Assembly: GCF_920984735.1 (NCBI RefSeq)
Contig: NZ_CAKLBU010000007.1
Coordinates: 1 to 64,000, forward strand
Source of the DNA: Pedobacter sp. Leaf250
Lineage (GTDB): Bacteria; Bacteroidota; Bacteroidia; Sphingobacteriales; Sphingobacteriaceae
DNA length: 64,000 nt
Direction: 5' to 3'
Shown: positions 43,937 to 53,238 of the stretch, piece by piece
Position numbering within the stretch: position 1 is the stretch's first letter
How the letters are laid out: each line of letters starts with the position of its first letter
Position numbers and translations under genes: made by a program
The notes under the pieces: model-generated
The model's database searches: none
What the model saw: only the letters and a program-made list of their open reading frames with translations
What the model was told of the DNA's origin: nothing

Positions 43937-44000
43937 TAGCCCTGATTGAAGTGATATCTCCCGATTCTTTTTTCATTGGGAATATAGCATATGAGCAGGA
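43937..44000. repeat. Degenerate AGCCC-type intergenic element, copy upstream of the GH18/NodB/GT2 gene
   Basis: TAGCCCTGATTGAAGTGATA (from 43937) matches 47700-47719 at 15 of 20 positions. CCCGAT and ATTGGGAATATAGC follow. It resembles an intergenic element often seen near Bacteroidota genes in my memory. Boundaries are not sharp. Confidence 0.35.
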
Positions 44001-44096
44001 CGAACATTAAAATAAGCTGCTGTCATTGCGCTTCAAATCTATTTTCATACAATCTTCATATTCGTTCTTGACATTTGACTATAAATCAGAAGAAAA

Positions 44097-47000
44097 ATGT
44101 CCGGAAAACAAATATTTCAAACTGAGACTAAAAGACGATGGAACACCTTTACATGGGTAAGCCGTTCCTTCTTTTTGGTTTTCATTATCGCAATCATTTG
44201 TGTTGCATTCACCTTATCATCAGTACAGGCACCCAATTTGCCCTTTATCAACACGAACTCTCCACTCACATCAAAGCAATTAGAAAAACTAAAAAAATCG
44301 AAGCAATACAAAGCCTTCTTTATAGAAAAGTCAAAGCTTCAGAAAATTAAAAAAGATCGTGAGCACCGAATTTTAACCAAACATTGTGATCATAAGCGAG
44401 TTAATATGGCATTTTATGTGAGCTGGGCAGGAACAAAAAATGAATCTCTTTCAGATCTTAAACGAAATATTGGTCATTTAGATATGGTAGCCACCGAATC
44501 ACTTTTCTTAAATGGCGATTCAATAGTTGATAAAACAGATACGGCAGCTTTGAAAGTGATACATTCAGGCAAAAAATCTGCGATTGCCGTGGTATCAAAT
44601 TTCAATAAAGACCATTGGGATGGTTTAGCCGTAAAACGTTTGCTAAATAACATTCCGGCGCAGCAAAAATTAATATCCAATTTAATTGCTATTGTTAAAA
44701 AACAGGGATACAAAGGTATTAACATTGATTTCGAAGAACTTAACTTAGAGAATAGTGCACCATTTAATGCATTTATGAAGAATCTTTACGTTCAGTTTCA
44801 TGCAGAAAAATTAATCGTTTCTCAAGATATTTCCCCTGAAAACGACGATTATCAACCAGAAATTTTACAGCAATACAATGATTATATCGTATTGATGGCT
44901 TATGATCAGCATACCGACCAAAGTAATGCCGGAGATGTATCGAACCAACAATGGGTGGAGGAAAAACTCGATCAGATTTGCAGTAAAGTAGATGCGAACA
45001 AAGTGATTCTTGCTTTAGCTTGTTACGGCTACGATTGGCCTAAAAACAGCGTAGGTAAATCTGTAACCTACGAGGAAGCCATGACAGTAGCTGTGAATTA
45101 TAAAAGTAAAATCAATTACAATCCAGGCTCTGCAAATTTAAATTACAGTTATAGCGATGGCAGTGGAATTAAACATGATGTATATTTTACTGATGCAGCT
45201 ACCTATTTCAATATTATACGCAAAGCGGATGATTGGGACATTGCAGGGATTGCTTTGTGGCGTTTAGGTTCGGAAGACAAACGTTTATGGTCGTTCATTT
45301 CTGATGATTTGAGTTTAGATACACTTCAGAAAAAACCGTTCGATCTCCGTAAAATATCAGTTTTGAATATGGGTGGTATCTCTTATATCGGCGATGGAGA
45401 GATTCTGGATTTGGTTTCTACCCCAAAACTTGGATCTGTACAATTCACGCTTAACAAAACTGATTTTACCATTGCCAATCAGGAATATATTCGTTTACCA
45501 GAAAAATATGTAATTAAAAGATTTGGCGAAGCCGATAAAAAAATTGCCCTAACTTTTGATGATGGTCCTGACCCGGTTTACACACCGCAAGTACTGAATA
45601 TTTTAAAGCAAGAAAAAGTTCCGGGCTGCTTTTTTGTAGTGGGCATAATGGCCGAAAAAAATATGGAATTGTTGCGACAAGAATATGATGAAGGCTACGA
45701 AATTGGTAACCATACCTTCTTCCATCCAGATATGTCGGCCATTGGGCCACGCCGTGTAAAATTTGAGCTGAATGCCACAAGAAGATTAATTGAAGCAGTT
45801 ACCGGACACAGCACAATTTTATTTCGGGCACCCTTTAATGCCGATGCAGAGCCACAAAACATCTCCGAAATTCTTCCTGTAGCACAAAGTCGTAAAGAAA
45901 ACTACATTAATATTGGTGAATATATCGATCCTGAAGATTGGGAACCTGGCAAAACTGCAGATCAAATTTTTAATGAGGTGGTGAAGCAAAAAGACAATGG
46001 GAATATTCTTCTTTTGCATGATGCAGGTGGAAACCGCGAAGCAACAGTTGCAGCCTTGCCCAGAATTATTAAATATTTTAAATCGCAAGGTTATACTTTT
46101 ACTACCGTTGGCGATTTGATGGGAAAGAAAAGATCTGAATTAATGCCTGCCGTAAATTCTGATGCAACGAGTGGTTTCACTGGTTCGGGAGATTATTTCT
46201 TTATCCGATTCTTTTACTACGGCAATATCATTTTGAATACCGTGTTTTCTGTTGCCATTGTTTTAGCAATTTTAAGAACAATTTTTATAGCTTATTTAGC
46301 CATCAAACAAAATAAAAAAGCAAAAAAGAATGGAAAACTGATTCAGCATCCTAATGAAAAGGTGAGCATTATTATTCCGGCTTACAACGAAGAAATTACC
46401 GCAGTACAAACCATTAATAGTTTATTAAAAATCGACTATCCGAATTTTGAATTGATTTTTGTTGATGATGGATCAAAAGACAAAACTTTCGAAATCATTG
46501 ATGCTCATTTCGGAAACCATCCACAAGTTAAGGTTTACCGCAAAGAAAATGGAGGTAAAGCTTCTGCACTAAACTATGGAATTGCCATGGCCAACGCTGA
46601 ATATATCATTTGTATAGATGCCGATACGCAACTGAAAGCGAATGCGGTAACCGAATTGATGCGTTACTTTTATGATGCGCAAATTGCAGCAGTTGCTGGT
46701 ACGGTGAAGGTTGGGAATGCGCATAACTTAATTACCAAATGGCAATCGATAGAATACATCACCGCACAAAATATGGATAGGCGGGCTTTTGATATGCTAA
46801 ATACCATTACCGTTGTACCTGGAGCAATTGGCGCATTTAGAAAACAGGTTGTTTTAGAAGTTGGCGGTTTTACTATTGATACTTTAGCGGAAGATTGCGA
46901 TTTAACCATGCGAATTTTGAGGGCAGGATACCGAGTAAAAAACTGCGATTCGGCAATAGCGTATACAGAAGCACCAGAAACGGTCAACATGCTATTGAAG

Positions 47001-47498
47001 CAACGCTTTCGTTGGAGCTTTGGCGTAATGCAAAGTTTTTGGAAAAACAGAAAAACATTATTGAACAAAAAATACGGCTATTTTGGGATGGTGGGAATGC
47101 CAAATATTTTAATTTACCAGATTATTTTGCCTTTATTTTCACCGTTAGCAGATTTATTTATGCTTATTTCCTTAATTAGCGGACTATGCTCTTTAAGCGC
47201 CATTAACAATCTAACGCTCACGGGTTTTTCAGGAATACTAAGTTTGCACAATGGTTTCGGGCAGGTATTTTTTTATTATTTGATTTTCATTTTTGTGGAT
47301 ATGATTTTTGCTTCAATTGCCTTTAAAATGGAAAAGGAAAAATTCAAAAACCTGCTTTATCTTTTTCCTCAGCGTTTTTTCTGGAGGCAATTGATGTATT
47401 TGGTTTTATTCCGCTCGTTTAGAAAAGCCATAAAAGGAGAATTGGAAACATGGGGAACACTTAAAAGGACTGGAAATGTGAAGGAGGCGATGGTTTAA
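44097..47498 (+). CDS. GH18-like / polysaccharide deacetylase / GT2 fusion protein
   Basis: 1133 residues with four parts. An N-terminal transmembrane helix lies at about 22-44. A GH18-like domain (about 105-410) has KGINIDFEEL with D211 and E213 in the catalytic-strand position. A NodB deacetylase domain (about 475-680) has LTFDDGPD (D488, D489) and HTFFH (H539, H543). After membrane helices comes a GT2 synthase (about 755-1000) with SIIIPAYNE, VDDGS near 789-793, DADT near 841, AEDCD near 932 and QRFRW near 968, and several C-terminal helices. It should polymerise a beta-linked N-acetylhexosamine-type glycan and trim or deacetylate it outside. Apparently single-gene. Confidence 0.93.
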   Translation: MSGKQIFQTETKRRWNTFTWVSRSFFLVFIIAIICVAFTLSSVQAPNLPFINTNSPLTSKQLEKLKKSKQYKAFFIEKSKLQKIKKDREHRILTKHCDHKRVNMAFYVSWAGTKNESLSDLKRNIGHLDMVATESLFLNGDSIVDKTDTAALKVIHSGKKSAIAVVSNFNKDHWDGLAVKRLLNNIPAQQKLISNLIAIVKKQGYKGINIDFEELNLENSAPFNAFMKNLYVQFHAEKLIVSQDISPENDDYQPEILQQYNDYIVLMAYDQHTDQSNAGDVSNQQWVEEKLDQICSKVDANKVILALACYGYDWPKNSVGKSVTYEEAMTVAVNYKSKINYNPGSANLNYSYSDGSGIKHDVYFTDAATYFNIIRKADDWDIAGIALWRLGSEDKRLWSFISDDLSLDTLQKKPFDLRKISVLNMGGISYIGDGEILDLVSTPKLGSVQFTLNKTDFTIANQEYIRLPEKYVIKRFGEADKKIALTFDDGPDPVYTPQVLNILKQEKVPGCFFVVGIMAEKNMELLRQEYDEGYEIGNHTFFHPDMSAIGPRRVKFELNATRRLIEAVTGHSTILFRAPFNADAEPQNISEILPVAQSRKENYINIGEYIDPEDWEPGKTADQIFNEVVKQKDNGNILLLHDAGGNREATVAALPRIIKYFKSQGYTFTTVGDLMGKKRSELMPAVNSDATSGFTGSGDYFFIRFFYYGNIILNTVFSVAIVLAILRTIFIAYLAIKQNKKAKKNGKLIQHPNEKVSIIIPAYNEEITAVQTINSLLKIDYPNFELIFVDDGSKDKTFEIIDAHFGNHPQVKVYRKENGGKASALNYGIAMANAEYIICIDADTQLKANAVTELMRYFYDAQIAAVAGTVKVGNAHNLITKWQSIEYITAQNMDRRAFDMLNTITVVPGAIGAFRKQVVLEVGGFTIDTLAEDCDLTMRILRAGYRVKNCDSAIAYTEAPETVNMLLKQRFRWSFGVMQSFWKNRKTLLNKKYGYFGMVGMPNILIYQIILPLFSPLADLFMLISLISGLCSLSAINNLTLTGFSGILSLHNGFGQVFFYYLIFIFVDMIFASIAFKMEKEKFKNLLYLFPQRFFWRQLMYLVLFRSFRKAIKGELETWGTLKRTGNVKEAMV

Positions 47499-47811
47499 TG
47501 ATTATGGAGCGAGATACATAAAACATCCATAAAACCCGAGAAATTATGAATTGGAAATGAACGGCTGAGCTCCTGGCAGCCGGCAGCCCTGCCATCCGCT
47601 ATAGTGCCGATGAAAAATCGGGAGCTGCCGCTATTGTTAGGTTTAAAAACAAAGTTTGGCAGCATGCAGACCTCACCATGAAATACAATTTTTGATTTCT
47701 AGCCCCGGTTGCAGCGTTACCCAACAGCGAGGAATCATGACGAGCGAAGTGTAAAAGCGAAAAACGGGAAGTCGCTTAAATTTGTAAGCAGGCCTTGCCC
47801 TACAAATTCTC
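47499..47811. other. 313-base intergenic region with AGCCC-type element and coding remnant
   Basis: The GC content is higher than in other gaps. A plus-strand frame at 47561-47695 is open for 44 codons directly after a TGA and reads VRFKNKVWQHADLTMKYNF at its end. It has no start and I do not recognise it. TAGCCCCGGTTGCAGCGTTA begins at 47700 and CGAAAAACGGGAAG follows near 47758. These form a loose inverted pair and match the element upstream of the fusion gene. Confidence 0.4.
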
Positions 47812-48291
47812 TCAGTTTTTTTCAATTAAACACACTGCGTAGGCTACAACACCTTCTTCCCTTCCAACAAAACCCATCGTTTCGTTAGTAGTGGCCTTGA
47901 TGGAAATTTCCTCTGTGCTAATTCCAATTGCACTGGCAATGTTTTCTTGCATTGCTGGAATATGAGGATTAATTTTTGGCGCTTCCAAACAAAGCATGGC
48001 ATCAATGTTTCCAACTTGCCAACCTTTATCGGCTAATAATTTTACCGTTTCTTTAAGCAAAATAATACTGCTAATCCCTTTCCAGCGATCGTCGGTATTT
48101 TTGAAGTGGAAACCAATATCACGCAAATTTGCCGCTCCGAGTAGCGCATCGCAAATGGCATGGAGCAATACGTCAGCATCCGAATGACCAAAAGCACCTT
48201 TATGATGATCTAAAGTTACGCCACCAACCACAAAAGGGTGCTGATCTTTAAGTTGATGTACATCAAAGCCAAAGCCTACTCTAATTTTCAT
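47812..48291 (-). CDS. ispF: 2-C-methyl-D-erythritol 2,4-cyclodiphosphate synthase
   Basis: 159 residues, normal length. Cyclises CDP-methylerythritol 2-phosphate in the non-mevalonate isoprenoid pathway. GFDVHQL (8-14) supplies zinc ligands D10 and H12, GHSDADVLLHAICDALLGAA (35-54) holds the third His, and the KATTNETMGFVGREEGV block (near 133-149) is the CDP-binding end. It lies 47 bases downstream of porV's stop on the same strand. Confidence 0.98.
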   Translation of the reverse strand: MKIRVGFGFDVHQLKDQHPFVVGGVTLDHHKGAFGHSDADVLLHAICDALLGAANLRDIGFHFKNTDDRWKGISSIILLKETVKLLADKGWQVGNIDAMLCLEAPKINPHIPAMQENIASAIGISTEEISIKATTNETMGFVGREEGVVAYAVCLIEKN

Positions 48292-48338
48292 TATGAAAGG
48301 GAATTATTTAAAACTGATAATTGTATGTTAGTGAAACG

Positions 48339-49526
48339 TTATTTAACGATTTTCTTATCGCCGAAGTTAAACAAAAGACCAAAACGGAGGGTATTGGCCA
48401 ATGGACTTGTTTGTGCGTTTGCCAGCAAATAGGAAAAATCGATATTGAAAACGTTGTATTTTAAACCCAAACCCAAAGTGAAGTATCTGCTATCGCCTTT
48501 CATAGGACTTTGATAATTGTAACCTGCTCTTAACGCAAATTGCTGATTGTACCAATATTCCAACCCTGTAGAAATACCAACTTCTCTTAATTCTTCGCTA
48601 AAGCCACCCGGCGCATCAGAAAATGAACCAAAAATACCAGCAGGAACAGACCGGTTTGGATCTTTACCGCTGATAATGTTGTTGTTCGAATCGTAAATGG
48701 GTTGTGTGGGTACCAATAATTTATTAAAATCAAGCGCAAAGGTAAAGGTGCTGTAATCATCAACAACAATTGTAGAGGCGCCACCTAATTTGAAATTGGT
48801 TGGTAAGAAAAAATTTTCTCCCCCATCCGAATAACTCATTTTAGTACCAATGTTTGATATGTTGGCGCCAGCCGATACTATGGCTTGCTTGCCGAACATT
48901 GTGGTGGCGGTTTTATACAATCCTGAAACATCAACAGCCACAGATTTACCGCCGCGTACCTGACCAGATGATGATAGTTGGCCAGATGCTAAATTTGAAT
49001 AAATATATCTTAATGATGAACCAAGTGAAAATTCTTCTCCAAAACTTCTGGCAAATGAAACATCAAATGCCAATTCATTGGGGTTTGCTATGCCTAAATC
49101 TCTTTGATTAACATCTGTTAATTGAATAGAACCTAATGAAAAATATCTTAGTGAAGCCCCAATCGTATTTCGATCATCAAGTTTATAAAATCCGCTTAAA
49201 TAGGCCAGGTTAATATCGGGTACTAAGCTTTTTAACCAAGGACTATAAGAAACTGAAAATCCGTAAGGTTTATCAATGAAAGCCAATTTTGAGGCATTTA
49301 TACTGGCAGAATTTACATCACCGGCAACGGCAACACCTGCATCGCCCATGGCACCTGAACGGGCATCAGGCGTGATTAATAAAAAAGGAACAGCTGTTAC
49401 AATGTTATTGGATTCGCTACCGTTGGTTTGAGTTGTACCTATAGCCACTTGCGCATTTGTTTTACCAAATACCAAGGCCAAAGAGAGTGCAGAAAAAGCA
49501 AGTTTACTGATGTACTTGAAATTCAT
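48339..49526 (-). CDS. porV: Type IX secretion outer membrane channel protein PorV
   Basis: 395 residues with a signal peptide (about 1-25, ending TNAQ). It is a FadL-like beta-barrel with the family opening VPFLLITPDARSGAMGDAGV (near 47-66), NASKLAFID and DINLAYLSGFYKL. PorV binds the C-terminal domains of type IX substrates leaving the translocon and delivers them to the attachment complex with PorU. The C-terminal strand ends RFGLLFNFGDKKIVK. It is divergent from gldJ, and porU is absent between them. Confidence 0.88.
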   Translation of the reverse strand: MNFKYISKLAFSALSLALVFGKTNAQVAIGTTQTNGSESNNIVTAVPFLLITPDARSGAMGDAGVAVAGDVNSASINASKLAFIDKPYGFSVSYSPWLKSLVPDINLAYLSGFYKLDDRNTIGASLRYFSLGSIQLTDVNQRDLGIANPNELAFDVSFARSFGEEFSLGSSLRYIYSNLASGQLSSSGQVRGGKSVAVDVSGLYKTATTMFGKQAIVSAGANISNIGTKMSYSDGGENFFLPTNFKLGGASTIVVDDYSTFTFALDFNKLLVPTQPIYDSNNNIISGKDPNRSVPAGIFGSFSDAPGGFSEELREVGISTGLEYWYNQQFALRAGYNYQSPMKGDSRYFTLGLGLKYNVFNIDFSYLLANAQTSPLANTLRFGLLFNFGDKKIVK

Positions 49527-50269
49527 CCTTTAAAGGTACGTAATTTTAGATCTTCGGGATATTGTTATACTGGAGATTACCCTGATAACGCAAAACCGAA
49601 AATTATATTTTACCAAATTACGAAATATGTGATTATTTACTAATTTAACCTACGAATTTTACAGTTTGATGAAACCGTAAAAACCGTAACTAATAACTAA
49701 TAAGCACTTACAGCTTTAAGATTTTATTCATTATTTTTCATTTTAAAAAGGCTATTCTATATATCGGCAATTGCATCATTAATTTTCGGTTGCTTTTACT
49801 TTTACACAAACAGCTTTTGCCAGTAGTTCAATTTATAATCAAGCATTTTTCATGATAATAACTGAAATAATGGCACCATTTGCTGCTATCTTTTGCTAGC
49901 AATCATCATATTAACTGCCTATAGTTCGTAAAAAATGATTCCACACAGTGATAACTTCGTTGTTACTTTGCGCTATTAAGCCTAGCACCTGTCGCTTCCT
50001 TTAATTACAGCCCAGCCTGATTTTATCTTTTATATCACAATTTCTGGGCACATTCCCAGTCAATAAATGAACTAATTTTATAACGCTTAATCATAACTAA
50101 TTATCAAATAAATCGGCTAAAATTTTAAAAGACACAATACGTCATAAAATAATACGTTATGGGATAAAAATATAATCTGTATTTTATTGTCACAATATTT
50201 ATATATTCACTAAAATTACTTAATTTTATCAGTTGAATCGTCATCAGGCGATCGTCCCCTGTACTATAT
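49527..50269. other. 743-base intergenic region between porV and gldJ
   Basis: AT-rich, and it must hold both divergent promoters, although no exact TAnnTTTG box is placed close to either gene. A plus-strand frame at 49743-49826 reads LKRLFYISAIASLIFGCFYF, then YTNSFCQ and a stop. This looks like a signal peptide without a start codon or mature protein. No stable RNA gene was found. Confidence 0.4.
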
Positions 50270-51949
50270 ATGAAAAAACTTATACTTTATTCTTTTACTT
50301 GTTTGTCGTTAGCGGCATTGCTAAGTGCTTGTAGCTCTAAGGGAGGAAACAGTTCTAGCAAAACTGGTGTTCCTTATGCAGATAGAAAAAGCAAAACAAA
50401 CCAATCTGGTGCTTTTGCCGTAGCTACCCAATACAAAAGAGCACCTGGACCTGGATTAATTCCAATTGAGGGCGGTGTTTTAGTTGTAGGCGGAAGTGCA
50501 ATCGAAGTTCCTGGTATCGAGCCAAATATTTACAATTATAAAAGACAGGTAACAGTGCCTTCTTTTTATATGGATGAAACTGAAGTATCGAATACTGATT
50601 GGCTGGAATACTTACATTGGATTAGATATAACTTCCCTGAGGACCAAGAGTTTTATTACAATGAACTACCCGATACTTTGGTTTGGCGTAGCGCATTATC
50701 ATACAATGAGCCTTACGTAGACAATTATTTACGTCACCCGGCTTACCGCGATTACCCTGTTGTAGGCGTATCATGGGAGCAGGCTTCCCGCTACTGTCAG
50801 TGGAGAACGTCACGTGCCAACGAATTTATTTTACGTGAAAAAGGTATCTTAACAGATTATAAAACGTTAGCCGGTGGAAATACCGGTAAAAACGGCGCTA
50901 CTACTGCGGCTGCAACTCCCAGACCAGATAAACCTTTCAATACTGACGCTTATATCAATGGCCAATATCAGGATATTGGTAAATCTGCACCAATTGACTA
51001 TAATACTAAAGCTGGGGCGGCTACAGGAACTGCTGGCGCTACTGCAGGTGGCAAAGGAAATACTCAGCCAAGAAGAACAGCAACATTGGAAGATGGTGTA
51101 ATTATGCAACCATATCGTTTACCAACTGAAGCAGAATGGGAATATGCTGCATTGGGCCTAATTGGCAATACTGAATACGAAAATATCAATCAAAATAAGA
51201 TATATCCTTGGAATGGCTTAGGCGTTAGTTCTGCTGCTAAAAAAACACGCGGTATGATCCAGGCCAACTTTAAGAGAGCTCCTGGTGACTATATGGGTGT
51301 TGGTGGTTCATTAAATGATAAAGGTGATTTAACCGTTCCGGTAATTCAATATACTCCGAATGATTTCGGATTGTACAACATGGCTGGTAATGTAAACGAA
51401 TGGGTTAATGACGTTTACAGAACAGGAACATTTACCGATGCCGATGCCTTTAATCCTTACCGTGGTAACTACTTCGAAAACAAGAAGCTGGATAACGCAC
51501 AAACTGGAAAAATTGCATTAGATAAATATGGCAACCCCATTAAAGAAAATGCTTATTCAGGAAGAAAACAAACCTGGGCTGAAAAACAGGCACAGGCAAA
51601 ACGTGTAGATTCTATTTCAAAATCAACTGATCCGCAAAGTGCTACAGCAGCTACAACTTATCAAGCCGATCAGAGAGGTTATAGAGATAAGCAAAATCTT
51701 CTTCTAAATGAAGAAGGTGTTACTTTGATTAATGATAAATCAAGAGTATATAAAGGCGGTTCATGGAATGACATGGCTTATTGGTTAAACCCAGCGACCA
51801 GACGTTTCTTATCACAGGATGAATCATCAGCTGAAATAGGTTTCCGTTGCGCTATGACAATGTTAGGCGCACCAGAAATTAGTACATCAGGAAAAAGAAG
51901 TTTTAAAACACCTCCTCCAAGACCATATAGAGTAAGTAGAGGTAAATAA
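50270..51949 (+). CDS. gldJ: Gliding motility lipoprotein GldJ
   Basis: 559 residues, close to the known GldJ length of about 560. The lipobox LLSAC gives C21. An FGE-sulfatase (SUMF1-like) domain follows: VPSFYMDETEVSNTDWLEYL (near 96-115), VVGVSWEQASRYCQWRTSRA, YRLPTEAEWEYAALG, FGLYNMAGNVNEWVNDVYR and the final YKGGSWNDMAYWLNPATRRF. Insertions rich in Ala, Thr and Gly lie near 200-260. GldJ is an outer membrane lipoprotein that stabilises other gliding and type IX secretion proteins. A strong terminator follows, so it is a single-gene unit. Confidence 0.93.
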   Translation: MKKLILYSFTCLSLAALLSACSSKGGNSSSKTGVPYADRKSKTNQSGAFAVATQYKRAPGPGLIPIEGGVLVVGGSAIEVPGIEPNIYNYKRQVTVPSFYMDETEVSNTDWLEYLHWIRYNFPEDQEFYYNELPDTLVWRSALSYNEPYVDNYLRHPAYRDYPVVGVSWEQASRYCQWRTSRANEFILREKGILTDYKTLAGGNTGKNGATTAAATPRPDKPFNTDAYINGQYQDIGKSAPIDYNTKAGAATGTAGATAGGKGNTQPRRTATLEDGVIMQPYRLPTEAEWEYAALGLIGNTEYENINQNKIYPWNGLGVSSAAKKTRGMIQANFKRAPGDYMGVGGSLNDKGDLTVPVIQYTPNDFGLYNMAGNVNEWVNDVYRTGTFTDADAFNPYRGNYFENKKLDNAQTGKIALDKYGNPIKENAYSGRKQTWAEKQAQAKRVDSISKSTDPQSATAATTYQADQRGYRDKQNLLLNEEGVTLINDKSRVYKGGSWNDMAYWLNPATRRFLSQDESSAEIGFRCAMTMLGAPEISTSGKRSFKTPPPRPYRVSRGK

Positions 51950-51951
51950 CT

Positions 51952-51990
51952 AAAAAGTCCCAACTCGAAAGAATTGGGACTTTTTTTGTG
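51952..51990 (+). terminator. Strong intrinsic terminator after gldJ
   Basis: Arms AAAAAGTCCCAA (51952-51963) and TTGGGACTTTTT (51974-51985) form a 12-bp perfect stem with a 10-base loop. It has a T-run on one side and an A-run on the other, so it can act in both directions. Confidence 0.9.
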
Positions 51991-52007
51991 CTTCTAAAAC
52001 TGTTTGA

Positions 52008-52508
52008 TTATTTAAATTGAATCAGTATTTGATTCTTTTCTACTTTATCCCCTTTTTGAATCAACACCTTTTTTACGATGCCATCGGCTGAAGATTTCAA
52101 AATATTTTCCATCTTCATGGCCTCCAATATCAAAAGATTATCTCCTTTTTTAATTTCCGCATTTTCTGCTACCAAAACATTTAAAACTAAACCTGGCATT
52201 GGTGCTTTTATCTCCGAAATTTTATTTGAAGCGAGATTATCCATCCCCATCTGTTTTAGTAACTGATCAAATTGATCCTCCACTTTAACCTGATAAATTA
52301 CACCATTAACTTTTATAGAACAGGTTTTTTCAGCACCATCAAACGATACCACTTCGGCATTATACGATTTATTTTGATAAAGCACGTGCGAAGAATTGTT
52401 GTTTGAATTTATTGAATCCAAAGCCAGTTCCTCTCCATTCAGTTTAAGCACATTATGGTTAATTTCAATATCAAATTGAAACTGATCATTAACTTTTACC
52501 TTATACAT
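52008..52508 (-). CDS. Biotin/lipoyl carrier protein (biotin carboxyl carrier-like)
   Basis: 166 residues. The C-terminal lipoyl/biotin domain (about 97-166) contains ILEAMKMENIL with K132 as the biotinylation site and GDKVEKNQILIQF. An N-terminal half of beta-strands precedes it. It resembles the carrier subunit of acyl-CoA carboxylases (acetyl-, propionyl- or pyruvate-type), but no carboxylase subunit is next to it. It lies 4 bases downstream of the DUF4159 gene on the minus strand. Confidence 0.9.
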   Translation of the reverse strand: MYKVKVNDQFQFDIEINHNVLKLNGEELALDSINSNNNSSHVLYQNKSYNAEVVSFDGAEKTCSIKVNGVIYQVKVEDQFDQLLKQMGMDNLASNKISEIKAPMPGLVLNVLVAENAEIKKGDNLLILEAMKMENILKSSADGIVKKVLIQKGDKVEKNQILIQFK

Positions 52509-52512
52509 ATTG

Positions 52513-53238
52513 TTATTGCGTTAAAGCGTATTGAACTAAATTAGCGCCCATTTTAAGCGCTTTGTTACGAGTATCTTGAGTATCTTCGGGATAAGTGCCA
52601 AAATCTTCCCAACCATTGCCTAAATCGCACTCAAAAGTATAATAACAAACCACTCTACCTTTATATATCAACGCAAATCCCTGTGGTCGTTTATTATCGT
52701 GTTCGTGAATTTTTGGCAAACCACCAGGAAACTTAAACTTTTGATTGTAAATGGCGTGATGGGATGGCAGTTCCACAAAATTTAGTTCTGGAAAAACCTT
52801 TTTCATTTGAGGCCTGATAAATTTATCCAAACCATAATTATCATCAATATGCAGAAAACCGCCGTTACTTAAATACTGCCTTAGGTTTTTAATCTCCTGA
52901 TCATTTAAAACTACATTACCATGCCCTGTCATGTAGACAAATGGATAGTTGAATAGTTCTTTTGAGCCAACCTCTACTATGCTTTCTTCGGGATAAAAAT
53001 TTGTTTTCAAATTGGAATTGCAGAATGCAATCAAGTTAGGCAATGCTGTTCTATCAGCATACCAATCTCCACCACCGCTGTATTTCAATTTTCCCATTCG
53101 ATAAGATGGAACGGTAAATGAGACAAGAATAAAGAATAAGGAGCAAGGAATAAAGACAAACGCTTGTATAACTAATCGTTTTAACAATAATAAACCAAGA
53201 CCTAAAACTTTTAACTTATAACTTTCAACTCTTTTCAT
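52513..53238 (-). CDS. DUF4159 family protein with repeat-derived N-terminus
   Basis: 241 residues. The mature part YSGGGDWYADRTALPNLIAF, YMTGHGNVVL, GGFLHIDDNYGLDKFIRPQM and CYYTFECDLGNGWE fits DUF4159, an exported Bacteroidota protein of unknown function with a glutamine-amidotransferase-like Rossmann fold. The first 47 residues are unusual. VESYKLKVLGLGLLLLKRL and FVFIPCSLFFILVSFTVPS are coded by repetitive DNA (53110-53238). Its start overlaps the rsmE stop by four bases. Whether residue 1 is real, or translation starts later, is uncertain. Confidence 0.8.
   Translation of the reverse strand: MKRVESYKLKVLGLGLLLLKRLVIQAFVFIPCSLFFILVSFTVPSYRMGKLKYSGGGDWYADRTALPNLIAFCNSNLKTNFYPEESIVEVGSKELFNYPFVYMTGHGNVVLNDQEIKNLRQYLSNGGFLHIDDNYGLDKFIRPQMKKVFPELNFVELPSHHAIYNQKFKFPGGLPKIHEHDNKRPQGFALIYKGRVVCYYTFECDLGNGWEDFGTYPEDTQDTRNKALKMGANLVQYALTQ
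53110..53235. repeat. Quasi-repetitive tract within the DUF4159 N-terminal coding region
   Basis: On the plus strand it reads GAATAAAGAATAAGGAGCAA and, near 53205-53232, AACTTTTAACTTATAACTTT, i.e. short motifs repeated every 10 or 11 bases. Such tracts are common intergenic repeats in Bacteroidota as far as I recall. It covers the part coding the predicted signal peptide. Confidence 0.5.

Noticed and set aside
44138..44350. 70-codon plus-strand frame overlapping the start of the fusion gene
   Set aside because: It lies in another frame over the N-terminal part of a strongly supported long gene and has no homology that I recognise.
47561..47695. 44-codon open frame downstream of the fusion gene as a gene
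   Set aside because: It follows a stop directly, has no start codon and lies in a repeat-like region. Kept only as a remnant note.
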